14,276 nt of DNA from Gammaproteobacteria bacterium (lineage in GTDB: Bacteria > Pseudomonadota > Gammaproteobacteria > SZUA-229), in the NCBI GenBank assembly GCA_026197015.1, contig JAPHRB010000005.1:1-14276 (forward strand), read 5' to 3'. The notes below the pieces were generated by a model. It was not told the DNA's origin and made no database searches. It worked only from the letters and a program-made list of their open reading frames with translations. Made by a program: the position numbers and the translations under genes. Positions 6,122-13,007 of this stretch are shown one piece after another; the first letter of the stretch is position 1; the number at the start of each line of letters is the position of its first letter.

Positions 6122-8275
6122 TTGTATAAACATCCCACCAAAGGGGATGTCTGGGGAGGGGTTTCTGCATCCGCCGTGATGTTACCTCAGGCAACCGCCT
6201 TTGGCATTGCCCTTTGGGCTCCCTATACTCAAAATCCGGCAACTGGCGCGATGACGGGCCTTATTACGGCTATCGCCCTGTGTTTTTTCTCAGGCCTGAG
6301 CCGTGGCACAAGTGGCATGGTCAGCTCACCAACAGGGCCCACAATGGTGCTTGTAGCAGGTGCTTTAGCCAGCCTTTATTCACGGGGTTTTTCTACCAGC
6401 GAATTATTTTTAAATATCGCCATCATGCTGTTCTTAAGTGGTTTTATTCAGATCTTAATCGGCCTGTTTAATGGCGGCCGACTAATCAAGTTTATTCCCT
6501 ACCCTGTTGTCGCCGGCTTTATGACGGGCTCGGCGCTTTTGATGATTAACTCACAGGTGGTTATGCTGGACTTATTAACTCTGAGCACTCAGACGTTAAA
6601 TAATATTCTTCACGATGCATTATGGATTCCCTGGTTAACCGCATTATCAACTTTTCTGGCAATTTCTATATTACCGAAAATATTTCCCGCTATACCGGGA
6701 ACCGTTTCCGGGTTAATAAGCGGTACGCTCATTTTTCATTTATTGAATAAATTTAATTCTTCCAGTTATTCCACAGAATGGGTAGTCGGACGCCTGCCAG
6801 ATATTTCCAGCATTCAACTAATCAATCCTTCATCTTTTGAGCATGTTCCCTGGTTGCTTCTATTACCCATTAGTTTTGCACTCGCCGTTTTGTCTTCACT
6901 GGACAGCCTGCTGACCTCTGTTGTTGCTGATGTCGCCACAACCAGTCGGCACAATGCAAAACGAGAACTCACCGGGCAGGGAGCAGGGCAAATGGTCGCC
7001 GCATTATTTGGGGGTATAGCAGGTGCAGGCACCACCGGTGCAAGTATTGTTGCTATAAAATCTGGCGGGCGTCACTGGGCAGCTTTTTTTAGCGCATTAA
7101 CTTTTGTCTTAATAATTATCTTGCTTGGCCCTATAGCTGCCTTACTGCCTATTAGCGTTCTCGCGGGCATAATATTACATGTTGCAATTATGGGTATGCT
7201 GGAAAGAGATATTTTATTGTGGTTAAGAAACCCTCGCAATCGCATGGATGCAATGACAGCCCTTCTTGTAACGGGTGTTACAGTTACCTATGACCTGATG
7301 GTTGCTGTTGGCATTGGCCTGATTTTAGCCACCTTTCAGTTTGTACGCGCGCAAATTCTTTCCCCGGTAGTACATCGCCGTTCAACAATTGCACAACACC
7401 CTTCATTACGCAGACGTAATAAAGAACACCGCAACCTGTTAAAAGAACACGCAGATACTATTTTAATTTATGAACTAAAAGGCAATTTATTTTTTGGCAC
7501 TGTTGATAAACTTTTTGAAGAGTTCAACTCTGACTTACATCATCCAGTACAGATCATTCTTGATATGGCTCGAGTTCAACAGGTAGATTTAACCGCAGTC
7601 AAAATGTTACAACAAATGGCTGATCGCTTACATAAAGTTAACGGCGAACTTATTTTTACCAATGTAAGAAAAGGCAAAGGACTTAATAAAAAAGTTGCAA
7701 AAACATTACGTCAGATCAGCCCCCATCACAGTGGGAATTATCCTGTACATACTTTTATCGATGCCGATGAAGCCATTGAATACGCCGAGAACAAACTCCT
7801 TGAATCAATAGGAGTAAAACCAGGAACCTCTACTAAAATAGAGCTCAGAGACAGCGAGCTCTGTCATGGCTTTGATGAAATCACCCTTAAAACGCTACAA
7901 AAAAATATGAAATCGGTCACTCTAAAGTCAGGTGACACACTATTTAAAACAGGTGATATATCCACAGAATTGTTTGTAGTACTTGAAGGTGAGATAGATA
8001 TTCTTTTACCCTATGACAAAAATATATATAAACGTCTCGCCAAATTTGGCCCTGGTGCATTTTTTGGAGAAATTGTATTTTTAAAATCCGGCCCGAGAAC
8101 AGCGGATGCAAAGGCTATTATAGACACAGAATTATTAATGCTCGATGGAAATGCTTTTGAACAGTTAAAAACACAAAACCCGCAGGCTGCAATCAAGTTA
8201 GTTTTAAGACTGGCAACGGAATTAAGTGATCGTTTAAGATGGACAGACACAGAATTACGACGACTGTCAGATTAA
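6122..8275 (+). CDS. SulP-family anion transporter fused to STAS and cyclic-nucleotide-binding domains
   Basis: This 717-residue inner-membrane protein probably imports an inorganic anion such as sulfate or bicarbonate; the substrate cannot be told from sequence. Residues about 8-410 hold the SulP membrane domain, beginning with GDVWGGVSASAVMLPQATAF and the SSPTGPTMVLVAGAL segment, with about a dozen hydrophobic spans. Residues about 440-550 are a STAS domain (ILIYELKGNLFFGTVDKL, later QVDLTAVKMLQQMADRL); the usual Ser/Thr after the Asp is replaced by Leu-Thr. Residues about 595-712 form a cNMP-binding domain with a phosphate-binding cassette FGEIVFLKSGPRTA, in which the Glu and Arg that hold the cyclic nucleotide are kept, so binding of cAMP or cGMP is plausible. 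The start is TTG. The transporter ends five bases before a strong hairpin. Confidence 0.92.
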   Translation: MYKHPTKGDVWGGVSASAVMLPQATAFGIALWAPYTQNPATGAMTGLITAIALCFFSGLSRGTSGMVSSPTGPTMVLVAGALASLYSRGFSTSELFLNIAIMLFLSGFIQILIGLFNGGRLIKFIPYPVVAGFMTGSALLMINSQVVMLDLLTLSTQTLNNILHDALWIPWLTALSTFLAISILPKIFPAIPGTVSGLISGTLIFHLLNKFNSSSYSTEWVVGRLPDISSIQLINPSSFEHVPWLLLLPISFALAVLSSLDSLLTSVVADVATTSRHNAKRELTGQGAGQMVAALFGGIAGAGTTGASIVAIKSGGRHWAAFFSALTFVLIIILLGPIAALLPISVLAGIILHVAIMGMLERDILLWLRNPRNRMDAMTALLVTGVTVTYDLMVAVGIGLILATFQFVRAQILSPVVHRRSTIAQHPSLRRRNKEHRNLLKEHADTILIYELKGNLFFGTVDKLFEEFNSDLHHPVQIILDMARVQQVDLTAVKMLQQMADRLHKVNGELIFTNVRKGKGLNKKVAKTLRQISPHHSGNYPVHTFIDADEAIEYAENKLLESIGVKPGTSTKIELRDSELCHGFDEITLKTLQKNMKSVTLKSGDTLFKTGDISTELFVVLEGEIDILLPYDKNIYKRLAKFGPGAFFGEIVFLKSGPRTADAKAIIDTELLMLDGNAFEQLKTQNPQAAIKLVLRLATELSDRLRWTDTELRRLSD

Positions 8276-8280
8276 TATTC

Positions 8281-8325
8281 AGTCGCAAGCCAGTTGTAAA
8301 TTACACTTACTCGTGACTTGCGACT
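8281..8325. terminator. hairpin between convergent genes, probable bidirectional terminator
   Basis: AGTCGCAAG (8281-8289) and CTTGCGACT (8317-8325) are perfect inverted repeats with a 27-base loop, placed between the stop of the SulP gene and the stop of the convergent gene at 8331. On the plus strand the stem is followed by TAATTTTAATT. The loop is long for a classical terminator and the T-run is broken, so it may act mainly as an RNA 3'-end stabiliser. Confidence 0.5.
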
Positions 8326-8330
8326 TAATT

Positions 8331-9035
8331 TTAATTCACCGGCAATCTGTCACGCAGCGCATCACGATCAAACCACCATTGCCCATTAGCAATTGCATCA
8401 ATCACTGTTCCCATCATAGGTAAGAACTTTTCTGGATCATTCAAATTCATTTTTTCCATCCAGAAATCCAGTTTCTCCTGGCTCTTCACATCTGAATGGC
8501 GCTGTGCAACTTTAGTGATCATATTTTTTGTTAAAAAAGACAAACTGTCGTGTTTCTCATCGGATGCACGTATACCAACAATATAATGCGCTGTTGCTGC
8601 TGCTACCGCCGCACCGTCAGAATCATTTGGTGTTTCATCAATGATATTACTCATCATACCAATTGTATATTCTGGATCTACCGGATAAGTGACAGACAAC
8701 CAGACACCGTGAATCAATGCCTGTATAGATGCAGGTTGCTCGGTTTGATACATAATGTCACAGGCTTCAATTGCACTGGCCCAGTCTTCGGCTTCAACGA
8801 ACACATCAAACGCTGCTCTGGATTCATTCCAGGCATTTTCATTCTGCTCCAGTCCCAGTTGCGTATTGGCTATATCCATCTTAACTTTTGCCACATCCAG
8901 AGGGTCTGCATCCCTGGATAACTGAGATAGTTCAAACTGGTGGTTTTTTAATTGTTCTTCCAGATAAGCTCTCGCCTCTTCATCTGTAGATGACTCTAAT
9001 ATACCGCTTTCTGGTCTTAGTCCTGGATCTTTCAT
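8331..9035 (-). CDS. conserved protein of unknown function, 234 residues
   Basis: This is a soluble acidic protein without signal or membrane segments. Residues 1-60 include an acidic, probably coiled stretch (TDEEARAYLEEQLKNHQFELSQL), then helical pairs (ANTQLGLEQNENAWNESRAAF, WASAIEACDIMYQTEQPASI) that resemble tetratricopeptide-like helical hairpins, though I cannot assign the repeat firmly. The C-terminus has a Trp-rich GQWWFDRDALRDRL segment. It is the last gene of a minus-strand run and is separated from the 9168-9854 gene by 132 bp that contain the GC-rich repeat and hairpins. The start ATG has only a weak ribosome site. The opposite-strand frame inside it is a shadow. Confidence 0.75.
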   Translation of the reverse strand: MKDPGLRPESGILESSTDEEARAYLEEQLKNHQFELSQLSRDADPLDVAKVKMDIANTQLGLEQNENAWNESRAAFDVFVEAEDWASAIEACDIMYQTEQPASIQALIHGVWLSVTYPVDPEYTIGMMSNIIDETPNDSDGAAVAAATAHYIVGIRASDEKHDSLSFLTKNMITKVAQRHSDVKSQEKLDFWMEKMNLNDPEKFLPMMGTVIDAIANGQWWFDRDALRDRLPVN

Positions 9036-9098
9036 ATGTCTGTACTCTATAAATTACAACTAATGTTCAATATGGGGTTAAATTACTATTTTACTAGG

Positions 9099-9134
9099 CC
9101 TGATAGCGGCCCTGATAGCGGTACCGATACCGGG
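9099..9134. repeat. three tandem 12-bp GC-rich units
   Basis: CCTGATAGCGGC (9099-9110) and CCTGATAGCGGT (9111-9122) are followed by the diverged ACCGATACCGGG (9123-9134, 8 of 12 matches). The units stand out from the AT-rich intergenic sequence around them. They adjoin two hairpins, making a compact structured block between two minus-strand genes. Confidence 0.7.
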
Positions 9135-9176
9135 CCCGCTGTAAGCTCAGCGACAACGGCCCAGTAATTATACTGG
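9132..9176. repeat. pair of adjacent hairpins after the 9168-9854 gene
   Basis: Hairpin one: GGGCC (9132-9136) plus CGCTG (9137-9141), loop TAAGCT, then CAGCG (9148-9152), a 5-base bulge, and GGCCC (9158-9162). Hairpin two: CCAGTA (9161-9166), loop ATTA, TACTGG (9171-9176), overlapping the stop codon of the 9168-9854 gene. Neither is followed by a T-run on the minus strand, so they are more likely mRNA-processing, stabilising or repeat elements than simple terminators. Confidence 0.55.
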
Positions 9177-9854
9177 CTGCTGATTAGTCGCTTCCATCAA
9201 ATTCGCTATATCCTGCAGGCGCTGTTGAGCGTTGAGTACTCGCTCATTCGTCTCATCCAGGCCTTTTAAAAGCTCAACACCCTGCTGATAAACCATCAAC
9301 TGTTGCTGCGGGTCAAATAACTGAACCGCCAGTATAACGGTTTCAGCAGGTTCACTTAACAAACACGGCACCATTAAAGCCTCATCAATAAGACTTTCCG
9401 GTGACAGTAAGTCTGCAATAAAAGGATGCTCCAGCAGAGCAAAGTGCGCCTGTCTGGCCTGCTCTTCCATTTCAAGTTTGGAGATACCAGTGGCGTCATT
9501 TGCTACCGCTTTCCACATACTTTGCATCATCATACTTAACAGGCGTTTGATCATTTCACGAATCTCTGCCTGATCGCCGGCCAGACCGGCACTTTTTTCG
9601 TAAGTCTTATCTAGCGACTCTTTTAACTTAAGCACTAACTCAACGTCGGCACTGGGCTCTAACTCAGTAACCTGTTTCACAAGATCACGGAACTCCTGCA
9701 TAAACATTTCAACTTCAGCGGCGTCTTCACGACGAGCATCCTGAATATCAAAGGGCTCTATACTGGTTTCGCCAAATAATGGGTTATTAAACTGGCGTCT
9801 CAATAGACGCTCACGAGAACCGGGCTTCTTTGAAAACAATAACTCTATACTCAT
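9168..9854 (-). CDS. conserved helical protein of unknown function, 228 residues
   Basis: This soluble, almost entirely helical protein starts MSIELLFSKKPGSRERLLRR. Helical stretches with strong amphipathic character fill residues 45-120 (DAAEVEMFMQEFRDLVKQV, IREMIKRLLSMMMQSMW) and the C-terminal 60 residues. No catalytic motif, signal peptide or membrane segment is visible. Its ATG overlaps the stop of the upstream receiver-like gene by ATGA, so the two are translationally coupled and probably made in fixed ratio; an interaction between the two products is inferred. I do not recognise the family. Confidence 0.75.
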   Translation of the reverse strand: MSIELLFSKKPGSRERLLRRQFNNPLFGETSIEPFDIQDARREDAAEVEMFMQEFRDLVKQVTELEPSADVELVLKLKESLDKTYEKSAGLAGDQAEIREMIKRLLSMMMQSMWKAVANDATGISKLEMEEQARQAHFALLEHPFIADLLSPESLIDEALMVPCLLSEPAETVILAVQLFDPQQQLMVYQQGVELLKGLDETNERVLNAQQRLQDIANLMEATNQQPV

Positions 9855-10237
9855 GCAAGCTGCTCCTGGCTCTTATCTAACACATCACTTATCGCCGATT
9901 CTTCAATTGGAAAGACCAGTGTTGAATAAATATCATATACTGCCAATAAACGCTCCAGCTGAGGCCGCTGCTCTTTTTCGTAAAACACAATAACTTTACA
10001 ATCAGGTAACTGCTGCATCGTCGCCATTAAGGTTTCCAGACTGCTGGTGCGGTCACGAAAGTCTGACTGAAAATTAAATTCCGCAACCACAATTGCCGGT
10101 TTAATTTTCTTCAGCAATTTAGTCGCTTTACGCATACTATCCACTTTCTCCACGGCATAACCTTTCTGCTTATAAAGGGAGCTAAAATCTGGATATCCGC
10201 CAATTTCGACAATAGACAGTAGTTGAGGTGTAACCAC
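9851..10237 (-). CDS. receiver-like protein lacking phosphorylation residues (pseudo-receiver)
   Basis: This 128-residue protein has the alternating strand-helix pattern and size of a CheY-type receiver: strand LLSIVEIGG, helix, strand around KPAIVVAEFNF (residues 47-56), helix with SLETLMATMQQLP, strand CKVIVFYE, and a final strand STLVFPIEES followed by a helix. The position of the phospho-accepting Asp at the end of strand 3 is Glu53, and the conserved Lys of the last strand is replaced by Phe before the Pro. It therefore should not be phosphorylated in the usual way and may act as a constitutive or protein-binding domain. The start is GTG, with no strong ribosome site. It is the first gene of a coupled pair. 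The receiver assignment is from pattern, not alignment. Confidence 0.65.
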   Translation of the reverse strand: MVTPQLLSIVEIGGYPDFSSLYKQKGYAVEKVDSMRKATKLLKKIKPAIVVAEFNFQSDFRDRTSSLETLMATMQQLPDCKVIVFYEKEQRPQLERLLAVYDIYSTLVFPIEESAISDVLDKSQEQLA

Positions 10238-10266
10238 GATTAAGTATCTGCGATATAAAAATCGGG

Positions 10267-10275
10267 ATTATACCA
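10267..10275 (-). promoter_or_regulatory. extended -10 promoter of the 10237-9168 operon
   Basis: On the minus strand TGGTATAAT is a perfect extended -10 (TGn plus TATAAT, -10 hexamer at 10272-10267). Transcription would begin near 10260, about 23 nt before the GTG start. A second perfect TATAAT at 10298-10293 gives an alternative upstream start. No -35 of quality is seen, which extended -10 promoters do not need. Confidence 0.55.
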
Positions 10276-10403
10276 TAGTATATTAGTCAGGTATTATATG
10301 TATGCTGCTATTTAACAAAAAGGAGCCTTCATTAAGCAATACAAACCCAACTGTTTTTATTTAAACTCTATATTAAACAATTAGTTATATTAAATAAAAA
10401 TTA

Positions 10404-11288
10404 TTATGATTTACTATTTAGTAAAAAACTCAACATATAAACAGCCTGAGCTGTCGCATGAAAATCACTTTTTTCACGCCCTAAAGAGAGCACTCTCGGG
10501 CTAAACCCTAAAGATCTGCCAGTATCTGAACCTATTAGAGACACGAAATTCCCCCAGCCCCCGTCCTCCAGCTGATGATCTAATACCTGCTGTATCCAGA
10601 CAGGTTCCACACTGTCTTGTGCACCTGTAATAAGCAACATCAGGACACGCTGCAAATAAACATCAACAACACGAATATCCCAGACTAGCTGAGTCAAAAT
10701 ATCCCTTTGCAGCGACTGACTGACTTCATCAATATTCTTCAGAAAACCACATTGTTTTTCAAATATAAAATTGATACCCATCAGTTGATGTGTGGTACAG
10801 GCAGGGCGATAGAAGTAATCTGCCTGGTGACAAAAATCCACTGTATTTTGCTGCGCGACAATGGGCAACTCCCTTTCAATACCTGATGCACAATTTAAAG
10901 CATAAATAAAATGCTGATTGTAATAAGGCAGTCCCTGAACAGAATAAGCGCTTAAATGCTGACGCTGCTGGCCGTCAAACAAGGGTGCCCAAACGCTATC
11001 TTGAATTTGTCGATTTCGCTGATAATATTTTTCTAATAAACCGGCTATTCGTTCATCATGTGAAATGTTAAATGTTTCAAACAACATCCACCACAACATA
11101 GGATTAACATCAGATAAAATTTGACGCTCATTATTAATCAACCATTGAACCGATTTTTCCAGCTGCTGTTGCATCTGTTTTTCTTCTGGAAAATCAATAT
11201 CACGGTTATTTTGATAAACGCCATATAAATAAGCTAATAATATTAAACATGTCGGTATTGCGATGAGAACAATTATTTTTTTAAACAT
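10404..11288 (-). CDS. membrane-anchored protein with a toroid-like DGGWG motif, unknown function
   Basis: This 294-residue protein has one N-terminal hydrophobic segment (residues 5-24, FKKIIVLIAIPTCLILLAYL) with no clear cleavage site, so it is probably anchored with the rest in the periplasm. The remainder is helical. Near the end, QLEDGGWGNF (239-248) and HATAQAVYMLSFLL (277-290) resemble the repeated helix-turn motifs of alpha/alpha-toroid proteins such as terpenoid cyclases and prenyltransferases. Only one such repeat is obvious and no DxDD-type catalytic motif is seen, so an enzyme claim is not supported. Four cysteines (133, 153, 164, 180) could form disulfides. It starts 15 bp after the TetR gene and is surely co-transcribed. 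Confidence 0.75.
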   Translation of the reverse strand: MFKKIIVLIAIPTCLILLAYLYGVYQNNRDIDFPEEKQMQQQLEKSVQWLINNERQILSDVNPMLWWMLFETFNISHDERIAGLLEKYYQRNRQIQDSVWAPLFDGQQRQHLSAYSVQGLPYYNQHFIYALNCASGIERELPIVAQQNTVDFCHQADYFYRPACTTHQLMGINFIFEKQCGFLKNIDEVSQSLQRDILTQLVWDIRVVDVYLQRVLMLLITGAQDSVEPVWIQQVLDHQLEDGGWGNFVSLIGSDTGRSLGFSPRVLSLGREKSDFHATAQAVYMLSFLLNSKS

Positions 11289-11303
11289 TTTATATTTTTC
11301 GAT

Positions 11304-11966
11304 TTATTCTTTTAAATGGGTTTTAGTATTTTCTTTCAAGCCCGATAAAAACACCTCAAACAACTGCAACACCATAGCCCGCAATAATGTCTGACGCCCC
11401 GCCCATGATGCGTCTTTCGCCTGAGTTTGAAACTGAACTTTCAACTTACCCGATGATACCATTATGGCCAACCCCTGAATCATAGACATAGTGCTTAATG
11501 CCAGTGTCATGGGGTCCCCCCCTATAAAAACCTTTAATCGCTGACCATTTTGAATAATACTCACCAGGCTCTGCATTGCGTCATCCGCCGCCAGTTTTAA
11601 GTTACCACCACAATCCTGGGGCTGGATATGCCCACCAAACATTAACTGAAACAAATTGGGTTGATCTGCAGCCATACTAATAACATGCATCGCACTTTCA
11701 AATATCTGGCCTTCAGGATCATTAGCAAACTCGAGTTCCAGTCGGGTATAACGGGCTTTTAAACGACGAAAGCCATCTTCCGCCATGGCCTCTAATAACT
11801 GTTGTTTGTTGCGAAAATGGCGATAAGGCGCATTATGACCCACACCTATTGTGCGCGCAATTTCACGCAAACTAATACCTGCCACACCCTTCTGATTTAG
11901 AAACTCTATTCCAGTGCTGACCAGTGAGCTTCTTAAATTTCCATGGTGATAATTCGCCTGCTCCAC
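11304..11966 (-). CDS. TetR-family regulator of the WHG-domain type
   Basis: This 220-residue DNA-binding repressor has an N-terminal helix-turn-helix (residues about 10-60: SLREIARTIGVGHNAPYRHFRNKQQLLEAM) and a ligand-binding all-helical C-terminal domain. The N-terminal YHHGNLR sequence is typical of TetR proteins with the TetR_C_13/WHG C-terminal domain. The start is GTG at 11966. It is divergent from the gene at 12120 and leads a two-gene operon with the membrane-anchored protein. A 19-bp palindrome in the divergent spacer is the likely operator, so it probably represses the opposite gene and perhaps itself. The ligand is unknown. Confidence 0.92.
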   Translation of the reverse strand: MEQANYHHGNLRSSLVSTGIEFLNQKGVAGISLREIARTIGVGHNAPYRHFRNKQQLLEAMAEDGFRRLKARYTRLELEFANDPEGQIFESAMHVISMAADQPNLFQLMFGGHIQPQDCGGNLKLAADDAMQSLVSIIQNGQRLKVFIGGDPMTLALSTMSMIQGLAIMVSSGKLKVQFQTQAKDASWAGRQTLLRAMVLQLFEVFLSGLKENTKTHLKE

Positions 11967-11985
11967 AATCTACTACCAAATCTAA

Positions 11986-12014
11986 TTGACAAGTAACAAT
12001 ACTATCATTAAATT
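11986..12014 (+). promoter_or_regulatory. sigma70 promoter for the 12120 gene
   Basis: TTGACA at 11986-11991 is a perfect -35; TAAATT (4 of 6) follows after 17 bp at 12009-12014. Transcription would start near 12021, inside the palindrome at 12019-12037, leaving a leader of about 100 nt. Confidence 0.6.
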
Positions 12015-12018
12015 GATG

Positions 12019-12037
12019 ATGTGGGCAGTGTCCACAT
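12019..12037. promoter_or_regulatory. 19-bp palindrome, likely TetR operator
   Basis: ATGTGGGCAGTGTCCACAT reads as an inverted repeat with 8 of 9 pairs matching around a central G. It sits just downstream of the -10 and over the predicted start of the 12120 transcript, in a TetR divergent spacer. A further TCCACA half-site at 12051-12056 is exactly 20 bp from the one at 12031-12036, about two helical turns, and could hold a second dimer. Confidence 0.6.
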
Positions 12038-12108
12038 GCATGATTTATTATCCACACACCACTAAAATAACACCCGATCAAGCCTGTTTCTCAGCTTGAA
12101 AATATTCT

Positions 12109-12113
12109 GGGAG
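12109..12113 (+). promoter_or_regulatory. ribosome binding site that sets the start at 12120
   Basis: GGGAG lies 6 nt before ATG 12120. A longer reading would start at TTG 12096, but no ribosome site precedes that codon, so the ATG is preferred. Confidence 0.7.
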
Positions 12114-12119
12114 ACCAAG

Positions 12120-12872
12120 ATGGTAACTAATGACTTAATTAATCGTATTTGCAACGCCCATGGTGGTATCGAGCGCTGGCTAATGGTTGAATCGATTCAA
12201 CTGCAGCTAGATATTTTTGGCCCCATTCTGCTCACAAAATTTAAATCTCCCTGGTTATCTAATATCACGGCTAACATTTTTACCGATAAACCCTATGTGA
12301 GCCTTCACAATTTTCCGGAAGAGGGGCAAACAGGTATTTTTGATGGTTTTGATGTTTATATCTTCAACGCCCAGGACAAAATTTACTGCGAAAGAAACTA
12401 TCGCAATTGTGACGAACTAAAAAACAAGGCCCGCTTACACTGGGATCACCTTGATCTGATTTATTTTCTTGGTTACGCATTATGGAACTACAACTGCAGC
12501 CCGTTTATCTTTCAAAACAAAGGTTTTGAATGCCAGCAGGGTGAAGATTTTCTGCAAGGTGATGGTAGCGTACTGAGTACGTTAAATGCACGATACCCCA
12601 GCCATATTCCAACACACTGTAAACAGCAGGTCTTTTATTTTGACCAGAAAGGTCTTTTAAAACGTCAGGATTACACTGCGCATATTACTAACCCTCTGGC
12701 TATTGGTAGCCACATTTGTGATGACCACAAAACCATCGACGGGCTTGTCTTTCCAACTCACCGAAGCGTATTCCCGCGGCTGTGGAATGGCAAACCTCTC
12801 ACAGCCATCAAAGTCATGGACAGCCGTTTCAAAAACATACTCATAAACTGGCGTCAGCCAGTCACAACATAG
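12120..12872 (+). CDS. conserved 250-residue protein of unknown function, divergent from TetR
   Basis: This is a soluble protein with no signal peptide. Visible landmarks: a start MVTNDLINRICNAHGGIERW, a central LHWDHLDLIYFLGYALWNY (about residues 104-122), PSHIPTHCKQQVFYFDQKGLLKRQDYTAHI (about 160-190), and a later DDHKTIDGLVFPTHRSVFPR (about 200-220). The pattern of short beta strands with aromatic residues suggests a beta-sheet cradle fold, perhaps lipid- or small-molecule-binding; this is inference. I associate this type of protein with TetR neighbours in many bacteria, but no function is known to me. It is preceded by its own promoter and the probable operator, so it is the best candidate target of the regulator. 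Confidence 0.8.
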   Translation: MVTNDLINRICNAHGGIERWLMVESIQLQLDIFGPILLTKFKSPWLSNITANIFTDKPYVSLHNFPEEGQTGIFDGFDVYIFNAQDKIYCERNYRNCDELKNKARLHWDHLDLIYFLGYALWNYNCSPFIFQNKGFECQQGEDFLQGDGSVLSTLNARYPSHIPTHCKQQVFYFDQKGLLKRQDYTAHITNPLAIGSHICDDHKTIDGLVFPTHRSVFPRLWNGKPLTAIKVMDSRFKNILINWRQPVTT

Positions 12873-13007
12873 TTACACTATTCAATAACGGGCGCTTCAT
12901 TACAACCAAACAGTGAGACACAACAATATAAGCTACAGGTAAAAATAATTAATACCCATAAAAACACTGTGTTAAGCTTCATGAATACTTGAAAACATAA
13001 TATCAAG

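Noticed and set aside
7840..7862. Inverted repeat AGAGCTC/GAGCTCT within the SulP gene
   Set aside because: Inside coding sequence at the STAS-cNMP linker with no sign of a regulatory role; short repeats of this kind are expected.
8550..8921. 123-codon plus-strand frame within the 8331-9035 gene
   Set aside because: Antisense shadow; Cys- and Arg-rich composition typical of a reverse frame, no ribosome site.
9132..9176. Simple intrinsic terminator for the 9168-9854 gene
   Set aside because: Hairpins are not followed by a T-run on the minus strand.
10404..11288. Squalene-hopene or terpene cyclase
   Set aside because: Only one toroid-like motif, no DxDD-type active site, and too short for that enzyme family.
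11872..12081. 69-codon minus-strand frame across the TetR spacer
   Set aside because: Overlaps TetR in another frame and the divergent regulatory region; no coding character.
12096..12119. TTG start for the gene at 12120
   Set aside because: No ribosome site before TTG; GGGAG is ideally placed for the ATG.
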